From: SLRI01 sp964460465
Lineage (GTDB): Bacteria; Pseudomonadota; Alphaproteobacteria; Geminicoccales; Geminicoccaceae
DNA: 25,829 bases
Reading direction: 5' to 3'
Assembly: GCA_964460465.1 (NCBI GenBank)
Contig: CAYWSB010000070.1
Span: 1 to 25,829, forward strand
Positions 15,075 to 23,711 of this stretch are shown here, piece by piece. The notes under the pieces were generated by a model. The model was not told where the DNA came from. It saw only the letters and a list, made by a program, of their open reading frames with translations, and ran no database searches. The translations under genes were made by a program, and so were the position numbers. Position 1 is the first letter of the stretch; each line of letters starts with the position of its first letter.

Positions 15075-16030
15075 CCACCACGCTCGTCTTCGACATCGGC
15101 CTCTGCCTGCTGCTTCTGGGCGTGGCGCTGGCCGCCGTAATCGGCCGTGTCCTCTTCGCGGCCATCGTCTTCTTCATCGCCTACGGCCTGCTCGTCGCCA
15201 TCGCCTGGGTGCGGCTCGAATCGGTCAACGTGGCGCTGGCCGAGGCGGCCATCGGTGCCGGGCTCACCGGCGCCCTGCTGGTCGGCACCTGGGGCCGCCT
15301 GCGCCGTGGTGCCGTCACCGCCGCCGCCGACCCGGCCGCCGTCGACCCGCTGCCCGCCACCGCCCACCGGCGGTTGACCGCGCTGCTCTGCCTGGCATTG
15401 ACCGGGCTGCTCGCCTGGGCGGTGCTGGCACTGCCGCCGATCACCCAGGGCCTGATCCCCGCGGTCGCCGCCGAAGTGCCCCGCACCGGGGTGACGAACC
15501 AGGTCACCGCGGTGCTGCTCGCCTTCCGCGCCTGGGACACCCTGCTCGAGGTGATCATCATCGCCGTGGCCCTGGTCGCGGTCTGGGCGCTCACCCCGGA
15601 CGAGCTCTGGGGCCGCCCGCCCGGCCTGCGCCAGCATGTCCGGCCCGACGGCGTGCTCGCCACCTTCGGCCGCCTCTTGCCGCCGGCCGGCCTCGTCGTC
15701 GCCGTCTATCTCGTCTGGGCCGGCAGCACCCTGCCGGGCGGCGCCTTCCAGGCCGGCACCATCCTGGCGGCCGTGCTGCTGCTGACCGCCATGGCCGGCC
15801 TCCTCGACCCGCCGCCGGTCACCGCCCCCGTCGTCCGCTGGGGCATCGTCGCCGGGCCCCTCGTCTTCCTCCTGATCGGCGTCGCCGGTGCCTTCCTCGG
15901 CAGCTTCCTCGGCCTCGCCGACGCCTGGTCGAAGACGCTGATCGTCACCATCGAGCTGGCGCTGACCGGCTCGATCGCGCTCACCCTGGCCTTCATGGTG
16001 CTGGGCGCACCACGGGAGCGCCGCCCGTGA
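15071..16030 (+). CDS. mrpB: Fused DUF4040 (MrpA C-terminal)-MrpB subunit
   Basis: A 319-residue membrane protein. Residues about 5-80 are a DUF4040 domain (the extra C-terminal part of MrpA, also MbhD/NuoJ-like), with GRVLFAAIVFFIAYGLLVAI and ESVNVALAEAAIGAG, including the conserved acidic residues. A linker and hydrophobic segments (about 105-190) correspond to MbhE and the start of MbhF. Residues about 195-315 are the MnhB domain (PPAGLVVAVYLVWAGSTLPG, GAFQAGTILAAVL). Three or four genes of other organisms are thus one here. It overlaps both neighbours (ATGA, GTGA). Because the NuoL-like part of MrpA is absent, the NuoL-like role must be taken by the downstream subunits. Confidence 0.82.
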   Translation: MTTTLVFDIGLCLLLLGVALAAVIGRVLFAAIVFFIAYGLLVAIAWVRLESVNVALAEAAIGAGLTGALLVGTWGRLRRGAVTAAADPAAVDPLPATAHRRLTALLCLALTGLLAWAVLALPPITQGLIPAVAAEVPRTGVTNQVTAVLLAFRAWDTLLEVIIIAVALVAVWALTPDELWGRPPGLRQHVRPDGVLATFGRLLPPAGLVVAVYLVWAGSTLPGGAFQAGTILAAVLLLTAMAGLLDPPPVTAPVVRWGIVAGPLVFLLIGVAGAFLGSFLGLADAWSKTLIVTIELALTGSIALTLAFMVLGAPRERRP

Positions 16031-16371
16031 GCGAGCCGCTCGCCGCCACCCTGACCGATCCCCTGACCGCGAGCTGGCTGGTCTATGCGCTTGCCGGCGT
16101 GGGCCTCGTCGGCATCGGCCTCTACGGCTTTCTCACCCGCCGCCACCTGCTCCGCCGGGTGCTCGCCTTCAACGTCATCGGCAGCGGCATCTTCATCGTC
16201 TTCGGCGCCACCGGCTACCGCGCCCCCCTGGCCGGTGCCGATCCCGTGCCGCAGGCGCTGATCATCACCGGCATCGTCGTCGCCCTGGCGCTCACGGCTC
16301 TCGCCGTGGCGCTCGTCGCGCGCCACGCCGAGGCGGCCGGCCGGCCGCTCCTGCCCGAGGACGAGACCTGA
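16027..16371 (+). CDS. mrpC: Mrp-type antiporter subunit C (NuoK-like)
   Basis: A 114-residue membrane protein with three transmembrane helices, homologous to NuoK. The segment GIGLYGFLTRRHLLRRVLAFNVIGSG is followed by DPVPQALIITGIVVALALTALAVAL, the typical MrpC third helix. The start is GTG at 16027, overlapping the previous stop (GTGA). One nucleotide separates its stop from the next start. In Mrp complexes MrpC lies beside MrpG and MrpD and takes part in proton transfer. Confidence 0.88.
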   Translation: MSEPLAATLTDPLTASWLVYALAGVGLVGIGLYGFLTRRHLLRRVLAFNVIGSGIFIVFGATGYRAPLAGADPVPQALIITGIVVALALTALAVALVARHAEAAGRPLLPEDET

Positions 16372-16372
16372 G

Positions 16373-17884
16373 GTGCCGGCCCGGGAACAGATGGCGGCGG
16401 CCCTGGCCGGCCTGGGCTGGCCCTCGGCCCTCGAGCTGCTGCTGATCATCCCCCTTCTGGCGCTCCTCGTCGCCGTGCCGCTCGGCCGCCGCGCGGCCCG
16501 GCTGATGTCGGCCCTGGCGCTGGTGATGCCGGCCCTGGCACTCGCCCTCGTGGCCGAGGTCTGGCAGGCGGGGCCGGTCGAGCTCGTGCTCGGCGGCTGG
16601 CCGCCGCCCCTGGGCATCGCACTTCGGGTCGACGGGCTGGCGGCCTTGATGATCCTCATGACCGCCGTGCTCGCCGCCGCGACGGGGCTCTGGGCCATCG
16701 CGCTCTATCCGGCGGCGGGCGGGCCGGAGACCACCGCCGCCGCCACCTTCTGGCCGCTGCTCTTCGCCCTCTGGGCGGCGATGACCATCGCCTTCGCCTC
16801 GGGCGACCTCTTCAACCTCTATGTCGCGATCGAGCTTCTGACCATCGCCGCCGTCGGCCTGGCATCCATGGGCTCGCTCGCCGCCGCCATGCGCTACATG
16901 GTCTTCGCCCTTCTGGGCTCGCTCGCCTACCTCCTCGGCGTCGTCCTCGTCTACGCCCGCTATGCGACCCTCGACATGGTCCTGCTCGCCGGGCTGGTCG
17001 AGCCCGAGCCCGCCACCTGGGCGGCGGCCGGGCTGATGACCGCGGGGCTGCTGGTCAAGACCGCCCTCTTCCCGCTGCACGGCTGGCTACCGCCGGCGCA
17101 CGGCTCGGCCCCGCCGCCGGCCAGCGCCGTCCTCTCGGGCCTCGTCGTCAAGGCCTCGTTCGTCATCCTGGTCCGGCTCTGGTTCGACGTCTTCGCCGAC
17201 CTCGGCACCACCGGCTTCGTCCAGGCCATGGCGACCCTGGGCGCACTCGCCATCCTCGCGGGCTCGGTCATGGCCATCCGGGCCGAGCGGCTAAAGCTGG
17301 TGATCGCCTACTCGACCGTGGCCCAGCTCGGCTACCTCTTCCTGATCTGGCCACTGGCCGGCGGGGCCGCCGGCGAGATGCCCTGGGCGGCCGGGGCCTG
17401 GACCGGCGGCATGATCCACGCCTTGAGCCACGGCCTCGCCAAGGCCGCGATGTTCCTCGCCGCCGGGCTCATGATCGAGGCCCGCGGCGGCGACCGCCTC
17501 GACCAGCTCGCCGGCATCGGCCGGGCCCTGCCGCTCACCACCATGGCCTTCGGCCTCGCCGCCGTCTCGCTCATGGGCCTGCCGCCGTCCGGCGGCTTCA
17601 TCGCCAAGTGGCTGCTGCTCACCGCGGCCGTCGCCGGCGGCGAGATCGTCTGGGCCCTGGTCATGCTGGCCGGCGGGCTCCTCGCCGCCGTCTACCTCTT
17701 CCGCCCGCTCAACCGACTGCTCGACAAGGCGGAGCCGCCGCCGCTGGCGCCAGTGTCGCGCGTGCGCGAGCTGATCCCGATGGGCCTCGCCCTGCTCGCC
17801 GTCCTGCTCGGCCTGGCCCCGTCGGGCGTCTACGACCTTTTGCAGGTCGGCCGGCCCGCCGCCGCCATCGAGGGGCTCGAGTGA
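16373..17884 (+). CDS. mrpD: Mrp-type antiporter subunit D (NuoM/N-like), first copy
   Basis: A 503-residue membrane protein with about 14 helices of the proton-conducting antiporter family. Key charged residues are present: Glu154 in YVAIELLTI (helix 5), Lys229 in GLLVKTALFPLHGWLP (helix 7) and Lys260 in LSGLVVKASF (helix 8). The start may be GTG 16373 or ATG 16391; the ATG has GGGAA upstream and cannot be excluded. It is the last gene before the antisense Met-rich gene interrupts the operon. It is predicted to move protons in exchange for Na+ or K+. Confidence 0.88.
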   Translation: MPAREQMAAALAGLGWPSALELLLIIPLLALLVAVPLGRRAARLMSALALVMPALALALVAEVWQAGPVELVLGGWPPPLGIALRVDGLAALMILMTAVLAAATGLWAIALYPAAGGPETTAAATFWPLLFALWAAMTIAFASGDLFNLYVAIELLTIAAVGLASMGSLAAAMRYMVFALLGSLAYLLGVVLVYARYATLDMVLLAGLVEPEPATWAAAGLMTAGLLVKTALFPLHGWLPPAHGSAPPPASAVLSGLVVKASFVILVRLWFDVFADLGTTGFVQAMATLGALAILAGSVMAIRAERLKLVIAYSTVAQLGYLFLIWPLAGGAAGEMPWAAGAWTGGMIHALSHGLAKAAMFLAAGLMIEARGGDRLDQLAGIGRALPLTTMAFGLAAVSLMGLPPSGGFIAKWLLLTAAVAGGEIVWALVMLAGGLLAAVYLFRPLNRLLDKAEPPPLAPVSRVRELIPMGLALLAVLLGLAPSGVYDLLQVGRPAAAIEGLE

Positions 17885-17925
17885 TGCCGGCCGTCAGCCT
17901 CGCGCCCGCGGCACTGTCCGGCGCC

Positions 17926-18264
17926 TCAGTCGCTCGCTTCCTCGTCGGCCAGCATCTCGCGCATCATCTGCATCATCATGTCGTGGCGCTCTTCCATGAA
18001 CTGCATGCGCTCCTCGACCGAGGCATTGGGCCCCGGGCCGCGCATCCCCCGCATGTCGCCCATCTGCTCGTCCATCAGCCGCCGATGCTCGCGGCGCAGC
18101 TCGCGGCGCCGCTCCGGCGGCTGCCCCGGGCCCATCTCCCGGCGCATCTGCTCCATCTCCAAAAAGCGCTGCTGCATCATCTGCGGATCGCCCCGCTGCG
18201 CCCAGGCGGGCAGGGCCGTGCCGGCCATCAGCATCGCTGCCAGCACCGCGGTCGTCGTGCGCAT
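17926..18264 (-). CDS. Met-rich secreted protein, antisense inside the antiporter operon
   Basis: A 112-residue periplasmic protein. Residues 1-22 are a signal peptide ending in A-W-A. The mature 90 residues contain 17 Met, many in MM or MMM runs (QMMQQRF, HDMMMQMMREML), mixed with Arg, Glu and Gln, and are predicted to be helical or coiled. The pattern recalls Met-rich copper-binding periplasmic proteins and CpxP/Spy-like chaperones, but no LTxxQ motif is seen, so no family is assigned. ATG at 18264 has a strong GGAGGAGG site. The gene lies wholly in the gap between two antiporter genes and runs against them, 41 nt from the end of mrpD. Confidence 0.7.
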   Translation of the reverse strand: MRTTTAVLAAMLMAGTALPAWAQRGDPQMMQQRFLEMEQMRREMGPGQPPERRRELRREHRRLMDEQMGDMRGMRGPGPNASVEERMQFMEERHDMMMQMMREMLADEEASD

Positions 18265-18359
18265 CGTCTCCTCCTCCGTCTGCACAACATACGAGGGACA
18301 CCGCCTAGCATGACCGGCCGCCGCGGCAAACCCCGTACCGCGGCAGGGGAGGGCGGCAC

Positions 18360-19847
18360 ATGACCGCGTTCCTGCCCGTGGCCCTGCTGCTCACCTCTCT
18401 CGTCCCGGCCGCCGTCATCTTCTTCCTGCCCGACGAGCGCGATCGGCTCCGCACCGTCGTCAACCTCGCCGGTGCCGTGCTCAAGCTGGCGCTGGTCGGC
18501 TACATGCTCCTCTCGGTCCTGGGCGGGGCGGTCTACGAGACCCGCTGGGAGCTGGTGCCCGGGCTCTATCTGCTGCTCCGGGTCGACGCGCTGGCCCTCC
18601 TCTTCGTCACCCTTTCGGCCTTCCTCTGGCTGCTCACCACCTTCTACGCCGTGGCCTACTTCGCCCATGGCGAGAACCTCTCGCGATTCTTCGGCTTCTT
18701 CTCGCTCTGCGTCGCCGCCACGGTGGGCATCGCCCTTTCCGGCTCGCTCATCACCTTCTTCGTCTTCTACGAGCTCCTGACGCTGGCCACCTGGCCGCTC
18801 GTCGTCCACAAGGGCAACGCGGCGTCCATGGACGCCGGCCGCCGCTACCTCGCCTACACGCTGGCCGGCAGTGCCGTGTTCCTCGCCGGCATCGTGCTGC
18901 TCACCAGCCATACCGGGCCGATCGAGTTCGTCGGCGGCCCCGACCTCGGCGCCCTCGAGCCCTGGGTCGCGCGCACCGGCTTCGCGCTCATGGTGGGCGG
19001 GCTCGCGGTCAAGGCCGCCATGGTGCCCCTGCACGGCTGGCTGCCCGTGGCCATGGCCGCCCCGGCGCCGGTCAGCGCCCTGCTCCACGCCGTGGCCGTG
19101 GTCAAGGCCGGCGCCTTCGGCATCGTCCGGGTGATCTACGACGTCTACGGCAGCGGGCTCGTCCAGGCGCTCGATCTCGGCGTCCCGCTGGCCGGCCTGG
19201 CGTCGGTCACCATCCTCTGGGGCTCGCTCCGCGCCCTGCAGCAGACCGACATCAAGCGCCGGCTGGCCTACTCGACCGTGAGCCAGGTCTCCTACATCGT
19301 GCTCGGGGCCAGCCTCGCCGGCCCGTTCGCCACCATCGGCGGCCTCGTCCACCTGGTCCACCAGGGCCTGATGAAGATCACCCTCTTCTTCGCGGCCGGC
19401 CTGTTCGCCGAGGAGCTGAAGGTGACCGCCATCGACCAGCTCGACGGCATCGGCCGGCGCATGCCGCTCACCACGCTCGCCTTCTCGATCGGGGCGCTGG
19501 GCATGATCGGCGTGCCGCCCACCGCCGGCTTCGTCAGCAAGTGGTATCTCGGCGTCGGCGGCCTCCAGGCGGGCGAGCCCTGGGTGGTCCTGGTGCTGGT
19601 CGGCTCGAGCCTGCTCAACGCCGCCTACTTCCTGCCGCTCCTCTACCGCGCCTGGTTCAAGCCGCTGCCGGCCGATCGGGACGAGAGCGACATCGACACC
19701 GGCCGGCGGCTCGAGCGGCCCTGGAGCTTCGTCGGCCCGCCCCTCGTCACCGCCGCGGTCTCCCTGCTCGTGGGCCTCCTGGCCGCGAGCGAGCTCAGCC
19801 CGCTCGGCTGGGCCACGCTCATCGTCGAGCGGGAATACAGCCGATGA
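18360..19847 (+). CDS. Mrp-type proton antiporter subunit (NuoL/M-like), second copy
   Basis: A 495-residue membrane protein with about 14 helices. Glu138 in FVFYELLTL (helix 5), Lys218 in GGLAVKAAMVPLHGWLP (helix 7) and Lys249 in HAVAVVKAGAFG (helix 8) are all present, as is the RRLAYSTVSQVSY segment typical of the family. It is the best candidate for the role that the N-terminal NuoL-like part of MrpA plays elsewhere (inference). ATG at 18360 has GGGGAGGG upstream. It follows a 475-nt break occupied by the antisense Met-rich gene, so expression could be partly independent of the first block; its stop overlaps the next gene by ATGA. Confidence 0.85.
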   Translation: MTAFLPVALLLTSLVPAAVIFFLPDERDRLRTVVNLAGAVLKLALVGYMLLSVLGGAVYETRWELVPGLYLLLRVDALALLFVTLSAFLWLLTTFYAVAYFAHGENLSRFFGFFSLCVAATVGIALSGSLITFFVFYELLTLATWPLVVHKGNAASMDAGRRYLAYTLAGSAVFLAGIVLLTSHTGPIEFVGGPDLGALEPWVARTGFALMVGGLAVKAAMVPLHGWLPVAMAAPAPVSALLHAVAVVKAGAFGIVRVIYDVYGSGLVQALDLGVPLAGLASVTILWGSLRALQQTDIKRRLAYSTVSQVSYIVLGASLAGPFATIGGLVHLVHQGLMKITLFFAAGLFAEELKVTAIDQLDGIGRRMPLTTLAFSIGALGMIGVPPTAGFVSKWYLGVGGLQAGEPWVVLVLVGSSLLNAAYFLPLLYRAWFKPLPADRDESDIDTGRRLERPWSFVGPPLVTAAVSLLVGLLAASELSPLGWATLIVEREYSR

Positions 19848-21520
19848 GCGCCGCGCTCCTCGCCCTCGCCCTCCTCCTGCCGCTAGCCGTCGCCGCCCTG
19901 CCGATCGTCCGGCCGTGGCGCGATGCCGCCCTGGCGCTCCTGCCGCTCGCCCCGCTGCCGGCCCTGGCCGCGGCCCTCGTCGTGCCGACGGGCATCACGC
20001 TCGCCCTGCCCGACCTCCTTCTCGGGGCGGCCATCGGCATCGACGGCGAGGCCCCGCTGTTCCTCCTCCTCGCCGCCCTGCTCTGGTCCGCTGCCGGCCT
20101 CTACGCCAGCACCGCCCTGGCCGAGGACGAGCGCCGCGGCGGCTTTGCCGCCTTCTGGTGCCTGACGCTGGCCGGCAATCTCGGCGTCTTCCTCGCCCAG
20201 GACGTCGCCACCTTCTACGTCGCCTTCGCCATGGTCTCGCTCGGCGCCTACCCGCTGGTCGTGCACGACCGCAGTGCGGAGGCGATCGCCGCCGGACGGG
20301 TGTACATCACCCTCGCCGTCCTGGGCGAGGTGCTGCTCCTGGCGGGTCTGCTGCTGGCCACCACCGGGGCGGACAGCCTCGCCATCGCCGACGTCCGTGC
20401 CAGCCTGCCGGCCGCCCCGGACGCGGCCTGGATCGCAGGCCTGCTCGTCGCCGGCTTCGGCATCAAGGCGGGCCTGGTGCCGATGCACATCTGGCTGCCG
20501 CTGGCCCACCCCGTCGCCCCGACCCCGGCCTCGGCCGTCCTCTCGGGCGCCATCGTCAAGGCCGGCATCGTCGGCCTGATGCAGTTCCTGCCGCTGGGCT
20601 CCGGCCTCGACCTCTGGCCCGAGGCCCTGGTCGTGATGGGCCTCGTCACCGCCTATTACGGCGTGCTCGTCGGCCTCACCCAGCGCCGGCCGAAGACCAT
20701 CCTCGCCTACTCGACGCTGAGCCAGATGGGCCTCGTCGTCGCGCTCCTCGGCAGCGGCCTCGCCGCCGGACCGGACGCGGTCGCCCCCGGCATCGTGCTG
20801 GCGGCCGCGGCCTTCTACGCCCTGCATCACGGCCTCGCCAAGGGTGCCCTCTTCCTGGCCACCGGGGTCGCCGCGAAGGCCGGCCGCGACACCCTGCCCT
20901 GGGTGATGGCAGGTGCCGCCCTCATGGCGCTGGCCATCGCCGGCCTGCCGTTCACCGGCGGGGCGCTCGCCAAGCTGGCGCTCAAGGAGGCCTTCGCCCC
21001 CGGCCCGGCGCTGACCTTCGCCACCTTCTCCGCCATCGGCACGACGCTCCTGCTCGGCCGCTTCGTCCTCGAGCTCGCCCGCACCGGCAAGGACGCCGAG
21101 AGCGCCACCCCGCCCGCCGGCAGCCTCGTTCCCTGGCTCGCCGTCACCCTCGCAGCCCTGGTCCTGCCCTGGCTCGTCCTCGCCGGCACCACCGGCCTCG
21201 ACCCGGCCGCGGCCCTGGCAGCCGACAAGCTCTGGGACGCCGCCTGGCCGATCCTGGCATCCGCCGGCGTCGTCGTGCTCGCCGCCGTCGAGCCCGCCAG
21301 CGACCTCAGGGCCCCGGCCGCCTACGTCGCCCGGGCCGCCTGGGACGCTCTCATCCGCCTGCCGCGGCCGCGGCCGCCCGAGCCCACCCTCCTCCTCGCC
21401 ATGGCCGAAGGCGGCTCCCGGCTGGCCGCGCGGCTGGAGGCCGGCCTCGTGCGCTGGTCCGTCGCCGGCACCGTGCTCCTCGCCCTGGCGCTCGGCCTGG
21501 TCGCCGTCCTCGTGCTCTGA
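19844..21520 (+). CDS. Mrp/NADH-dehydrogenase-type antiporter-like subunit, third copy, helix-5 Glu replaced
   Basis: A 558-residue membrane protein of the same family, with a longer C-terminal extension (about 60 residues beyond the usual helices) carrying an amphipathic stretch and a final hydrophobic helix. Lys208 (GFGIKAGLVPMHIWLP) and Lys239 (LSGAIVKAGI) are kept, and LAYSTLSQMG is present. At the helix-5 position of the essential Glu it has Ala129 (YVAFAMVSLGAYPLVV aligns with FVFYELLTLATWPLVV of the previous subunit). The subunit may therefore be structural or work by a changed route. It ends the operon, 7 nt from the convergent TetR gene. Confidence 0.82.
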   Translation: MSAALLALALLLPLAVAALPIVRPWRDAALALLPLAPLPALAAALVVPTGITLALPDLLLGAAIGIDGEAPLFLLLAALLWSAAGLYASTALAEDERRGGFAAFWCLTLAGNLGVFLAQDVATFYVAFAMVSLGAYPLVVHDRSAEAIAAGRVYITLAVLGEVLLLAGLLLATTGADSLAIADVRASLPAAPDAAWIAGLLVAGFGIKAGLVPMHIWLPLAHPVAPTPASAVLSGAIVKAGIVGLMQFLPLGSGLDLWPEALVVMGLVTAYYGVLVGLTQRRPKTILAYSTLSQMGLVVALLGSGLAAGPDAVAPGIVLAAAAFYALHHGLAKGALFLATGVAAKAGRDTLPWVMAGAALMALAIAGLPFTGGALAKLALKEAFAPGPALTFATFSAIGTTLLLGRFVLELARTGKDAESATPPAGSLVPWLAVTLAALVLPWLVLAGTTGLDPAAALAADKLWDAAWPILASAGVVVLAAVEPASDLRAPAAYVARAAWDALIRLPRPRPPEPTLLLAMAEGGSRLAARLEAGLVRWSVAGTVLLALALGLVAVLVL

Positions 21521-21527
21521 CGCCCGC

Positions 21528-22154
21528 TCAGGCGGCGGCGCGCGGCTCGGGCTGGAACAGGAGCTTGACGAAGGAGTGCAGCACCAGGATCTGCTGCTCG
21601 AGGCAGCGCGGCTCGCCCAGGGCCCGGCCCATCACGATCCCGCCCTCGAGCACGGTCGAGACCATGTCGGCCACCTGGTCGAGATCGACCGGCTCCTTCG
21701 GCGGATAGACCCTTGCTATCGCCTCGAGCATGCCGCGAAAGCGCCGCCGCCAGAGCAGCGCCGCCTCCCGGTTGATGTCGCGGATGTCGCGGTCGAACAT
21801 CCGCTCGTAGTAGCAGCTCGCCGCCACGAGGCAGCCCGGATGGCCGGCCGGCAGGTCCGCCATCAGCTCGGCCAGAAGCTTGAGGCCCAGGAGGAACGCC
21901 TGCAGCGGGTCGTCCATGAGCTCGTGCGCCCGGCCGAAGATCTCGTCGTAGATCTTCTCGTCCGCGTCGATGTAGCGCCGCAACAGCGCCTTCGCGAGCT
22001 CGTTCTTGTCCTTGAAATGATAGAAGAAGCCGCTCTTCGTCAGCCCGGTGATCGCGATCAGCTCGTCGATCGAGGTGGCCCCGAAGCCCTTCTCGAGCAC
22101 CGCCGCCTCGGCCGCGTCGAGGATCCGCTGCCTCGTCTCCTCGCCCTTGCGCAT
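21528..22154 (-). CDS. TetR/AcrR-family transcriptional regulator
   Basis: A 208-residue one-component repressor. The N-terminal helix-turn-helix reads TRQRILDAAEAAVLEKGFGA then IDELIAITGLTKSGFFYHF (residues about 8-50), a strong TetR signature. The C-terminal ligand-binding half contains a Cys in HPGCLVAASCYYER. ATG at 22154 has GGAGGG upstream; an in-frame start at 22247 lacks a ribosome site. It is divergent from the TPR-protein gene, with 228 nt between them, and TetR proteins commonly control the adjacent divergent gene. The ligand is unknown. Confidence 0.88.
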   Translation of the reverse strand: MRKGEETRQRILDAAEAAVLEKGFGATSIDELIAITGLTKSGFFYHFKDKNELAKALLRRYIDADEKIYDEIFGRAHELMDDPLQAFLLGLKLLAELMADLPAGHPGCLVAASCYYERMFDRDIRDINREAALLWRRRFRGMLEAIARVYPPKEPVDLDQVADMVSTVLEGGIVMGRALGEPRCLEQQILVLHSFVKLLFQPEPRAAA

Positions 22155-22382
22155 GCCGCAACCCTCCGGGAACTGGACCGCGAGTCTGGTTTTCTCGGAC
22201 CACCGCTGCGCCCGGACTCCGGCGAGACCCCGGGGCGCGGCCCGCAAGCTCTTGGATCGACTGGGAAAAACCTAGTTCGGCCGCAACCGTACCGCAAGCC
22301 CGCTGGAGGCCAGGGCGCCGTCCCGGCATAACCTCGCCCATCGCGCCTCCGCACTCCCTCCCAGCCGACCGGAGACCATCCC

Positions 22383-23708
22383 ATGCCGACCGACCGTCAG
22401 GGCAACCCGCTGCCGCACGCCTCGGGCGAGGCCGCCGACCGCTTCGCCGCGGCCCTCGAAGCCTTCAATCTCTACCGCGGCGATCCCGTGGGCCTGCTCG
22501 ACGAGGCCCTCGCGGAGTCACCCGACTTCGCCATGGCGACGATCATGAAGGCGGCCCTCTTCGCCACCTCGACCGAGCCCGCCGCCACCGCCGCCGCCGG
22601 CCGGCTCCTCGACCGGCTGGACGGCACCGCCCTGGACGCCCGCGAGGCCTCGCACGTCGCCGCCATCCGGCACATCGTCGCCGGCGACTGGACCGCCGCC
22701 GGCACGGCCTTCGACCACCACAACATCGCCTTCCCGCGCGACCTCCTCGCCCTGCAGGTGGGCCACCTCACGGACTTCATGCGCGGCAACGCCCGCAACC
22801 TGCGCGACCGCATCGCCCGCGTCCTGCCGCACTGGCCCGTCGACACCCCCGGCCGCTCGATCCTCCTCGGCATGCACGCCTTCGGCCTCGAGGAGACCGG
22901 CGACTACGCCCGCGCCGAGGCGCTCGGCCGCGAGGCGGTCGAGGCCCAGCCCCTCGACTGCTGGGCGCACCACGCCGTGGCCCACGTCCTCGAGATGCAG
23001 GGCCGCCCGGCCGAGGGCCTGCGCTGGATGCAGACCCGCGAGCCGCACTGGGCTGGCGAGGACAATTTCCTCGAGGTCCACAACTGGTGGCACCGCGCCC
23101 TTTGCCACCTGGAGCTGGGCGAGCCGGCCCGGGCGCTCGCCCTCTACGACGCGAGGATCGCCCGCAGCACCGGTGCGGCCGCGGTCGACCTCGTCGACGC
23201 CTCGGCGCTGCTCTGGCGGCTCACCGTCACCGGCACGAACGTCGGCGACCGCTGGCAGCCCCTGGCCGCCGCCTGGGACGCCCACGCCGACGGCCGCCTC
23301 TACCCGTTCAACGACTGGCACGCCGCCATGGCCTTCCTCGGCGCCGGCCGGACGGCCGATGTGGACCGCATCCTGACCGCCTACCGGGGCCTCGATGCCG
23401 GCCGCGAGGCCAGCCGCTGGGCGATCGCCACCGGCCGGCCGCTGATCGAGGGCTTCGCCGCCTTCTGGCGGGGCGACCACGAGGCCGCCGCCATCGGCCT
23501 GCACGCCGCGCGCTTCGTCGCTAACAGCTTCGGCGGCAGCCACGCCCAGCGCGACATCATCGACTGGACCATGACCGAGGCCGCGATCCGCGCCGGCCGC
23601 CGCGATCTCGCAACGGCCTTCGCCGCCGAGCGCCTCGCCCTCCGCCCGCACAGCCCGGTCAACAAGGCCTTCCTCGACCGGGCCAGCACCCGGAAGCTGG
23701 CGGCCTGA
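22383..23708 (+). CDS. Tetratricopeptide-repeat protein of the TTC38 family
   Basis: A 441-residue soluble protein built of helical repeats. It has the layout of the TTC38-like family: an opening D.QGNPLPHASGEAADRFAAA segment, AMATIMKAALF, a central HHAVAHVLEMQGRPAEGLRWM with conserved His residues, and HNWWHRALCHLELGEPARAL. The family occurs from bacteria to humans and its biochemical function is not known. ATG at 22383 has CGGAGA about 9 nt upstream. It is divergent from a TetR regulator, which probably represses it. No signal peptide or membrane segment is visible. Confidence 0.78.
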   Translation: MPTDRQGNPLPHASGEAADRFAAALEAFNLYRGDPVGLLDEALAESPDFAMATIMKAALFATSTEPAATAAAGRLLDRLDGTALDAREASHVAAIRHIVAGDWTAAGTAFDHHNIAFPRDLLALQVGHLTDFMRGNARNLRDRIARVLPHWPVDTPGRSILLGMHAFGLEETGDYARAEALGREAVEAQPLDCWAHHAVAHVLEMQGRPAEGLRWMQTREPHWAGEDNFLEVHNWWHRALCHLELGEPARALALYDARIARSTGAAAVDLVDASALLWRLTVTGTNVGDRWQPLAAAWDAHADGRLYPFNDWHAAMAFLGAGRTADVDRILTAYRGLDAGREASRWAIATGRPLIEGFAAFWRGDHEAAAIGLHAARFVANSFGGSHAQRDIIDWTMTEAAIRAGRRDLATAFAAERLALRPHSPVNKAFLDRASTRKLAA

Positions 23709-23711
23709 AGA

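Noticed and set aside
13886..21520. Complex I, membrane-bound hydrogenase or DabA/DabB inorganic-carbon system
   Set aside because: No peripheral-arm, NiFe-hydrogenase or DabA gene is present; MrpE, F, G and B define an Mrp-type module.
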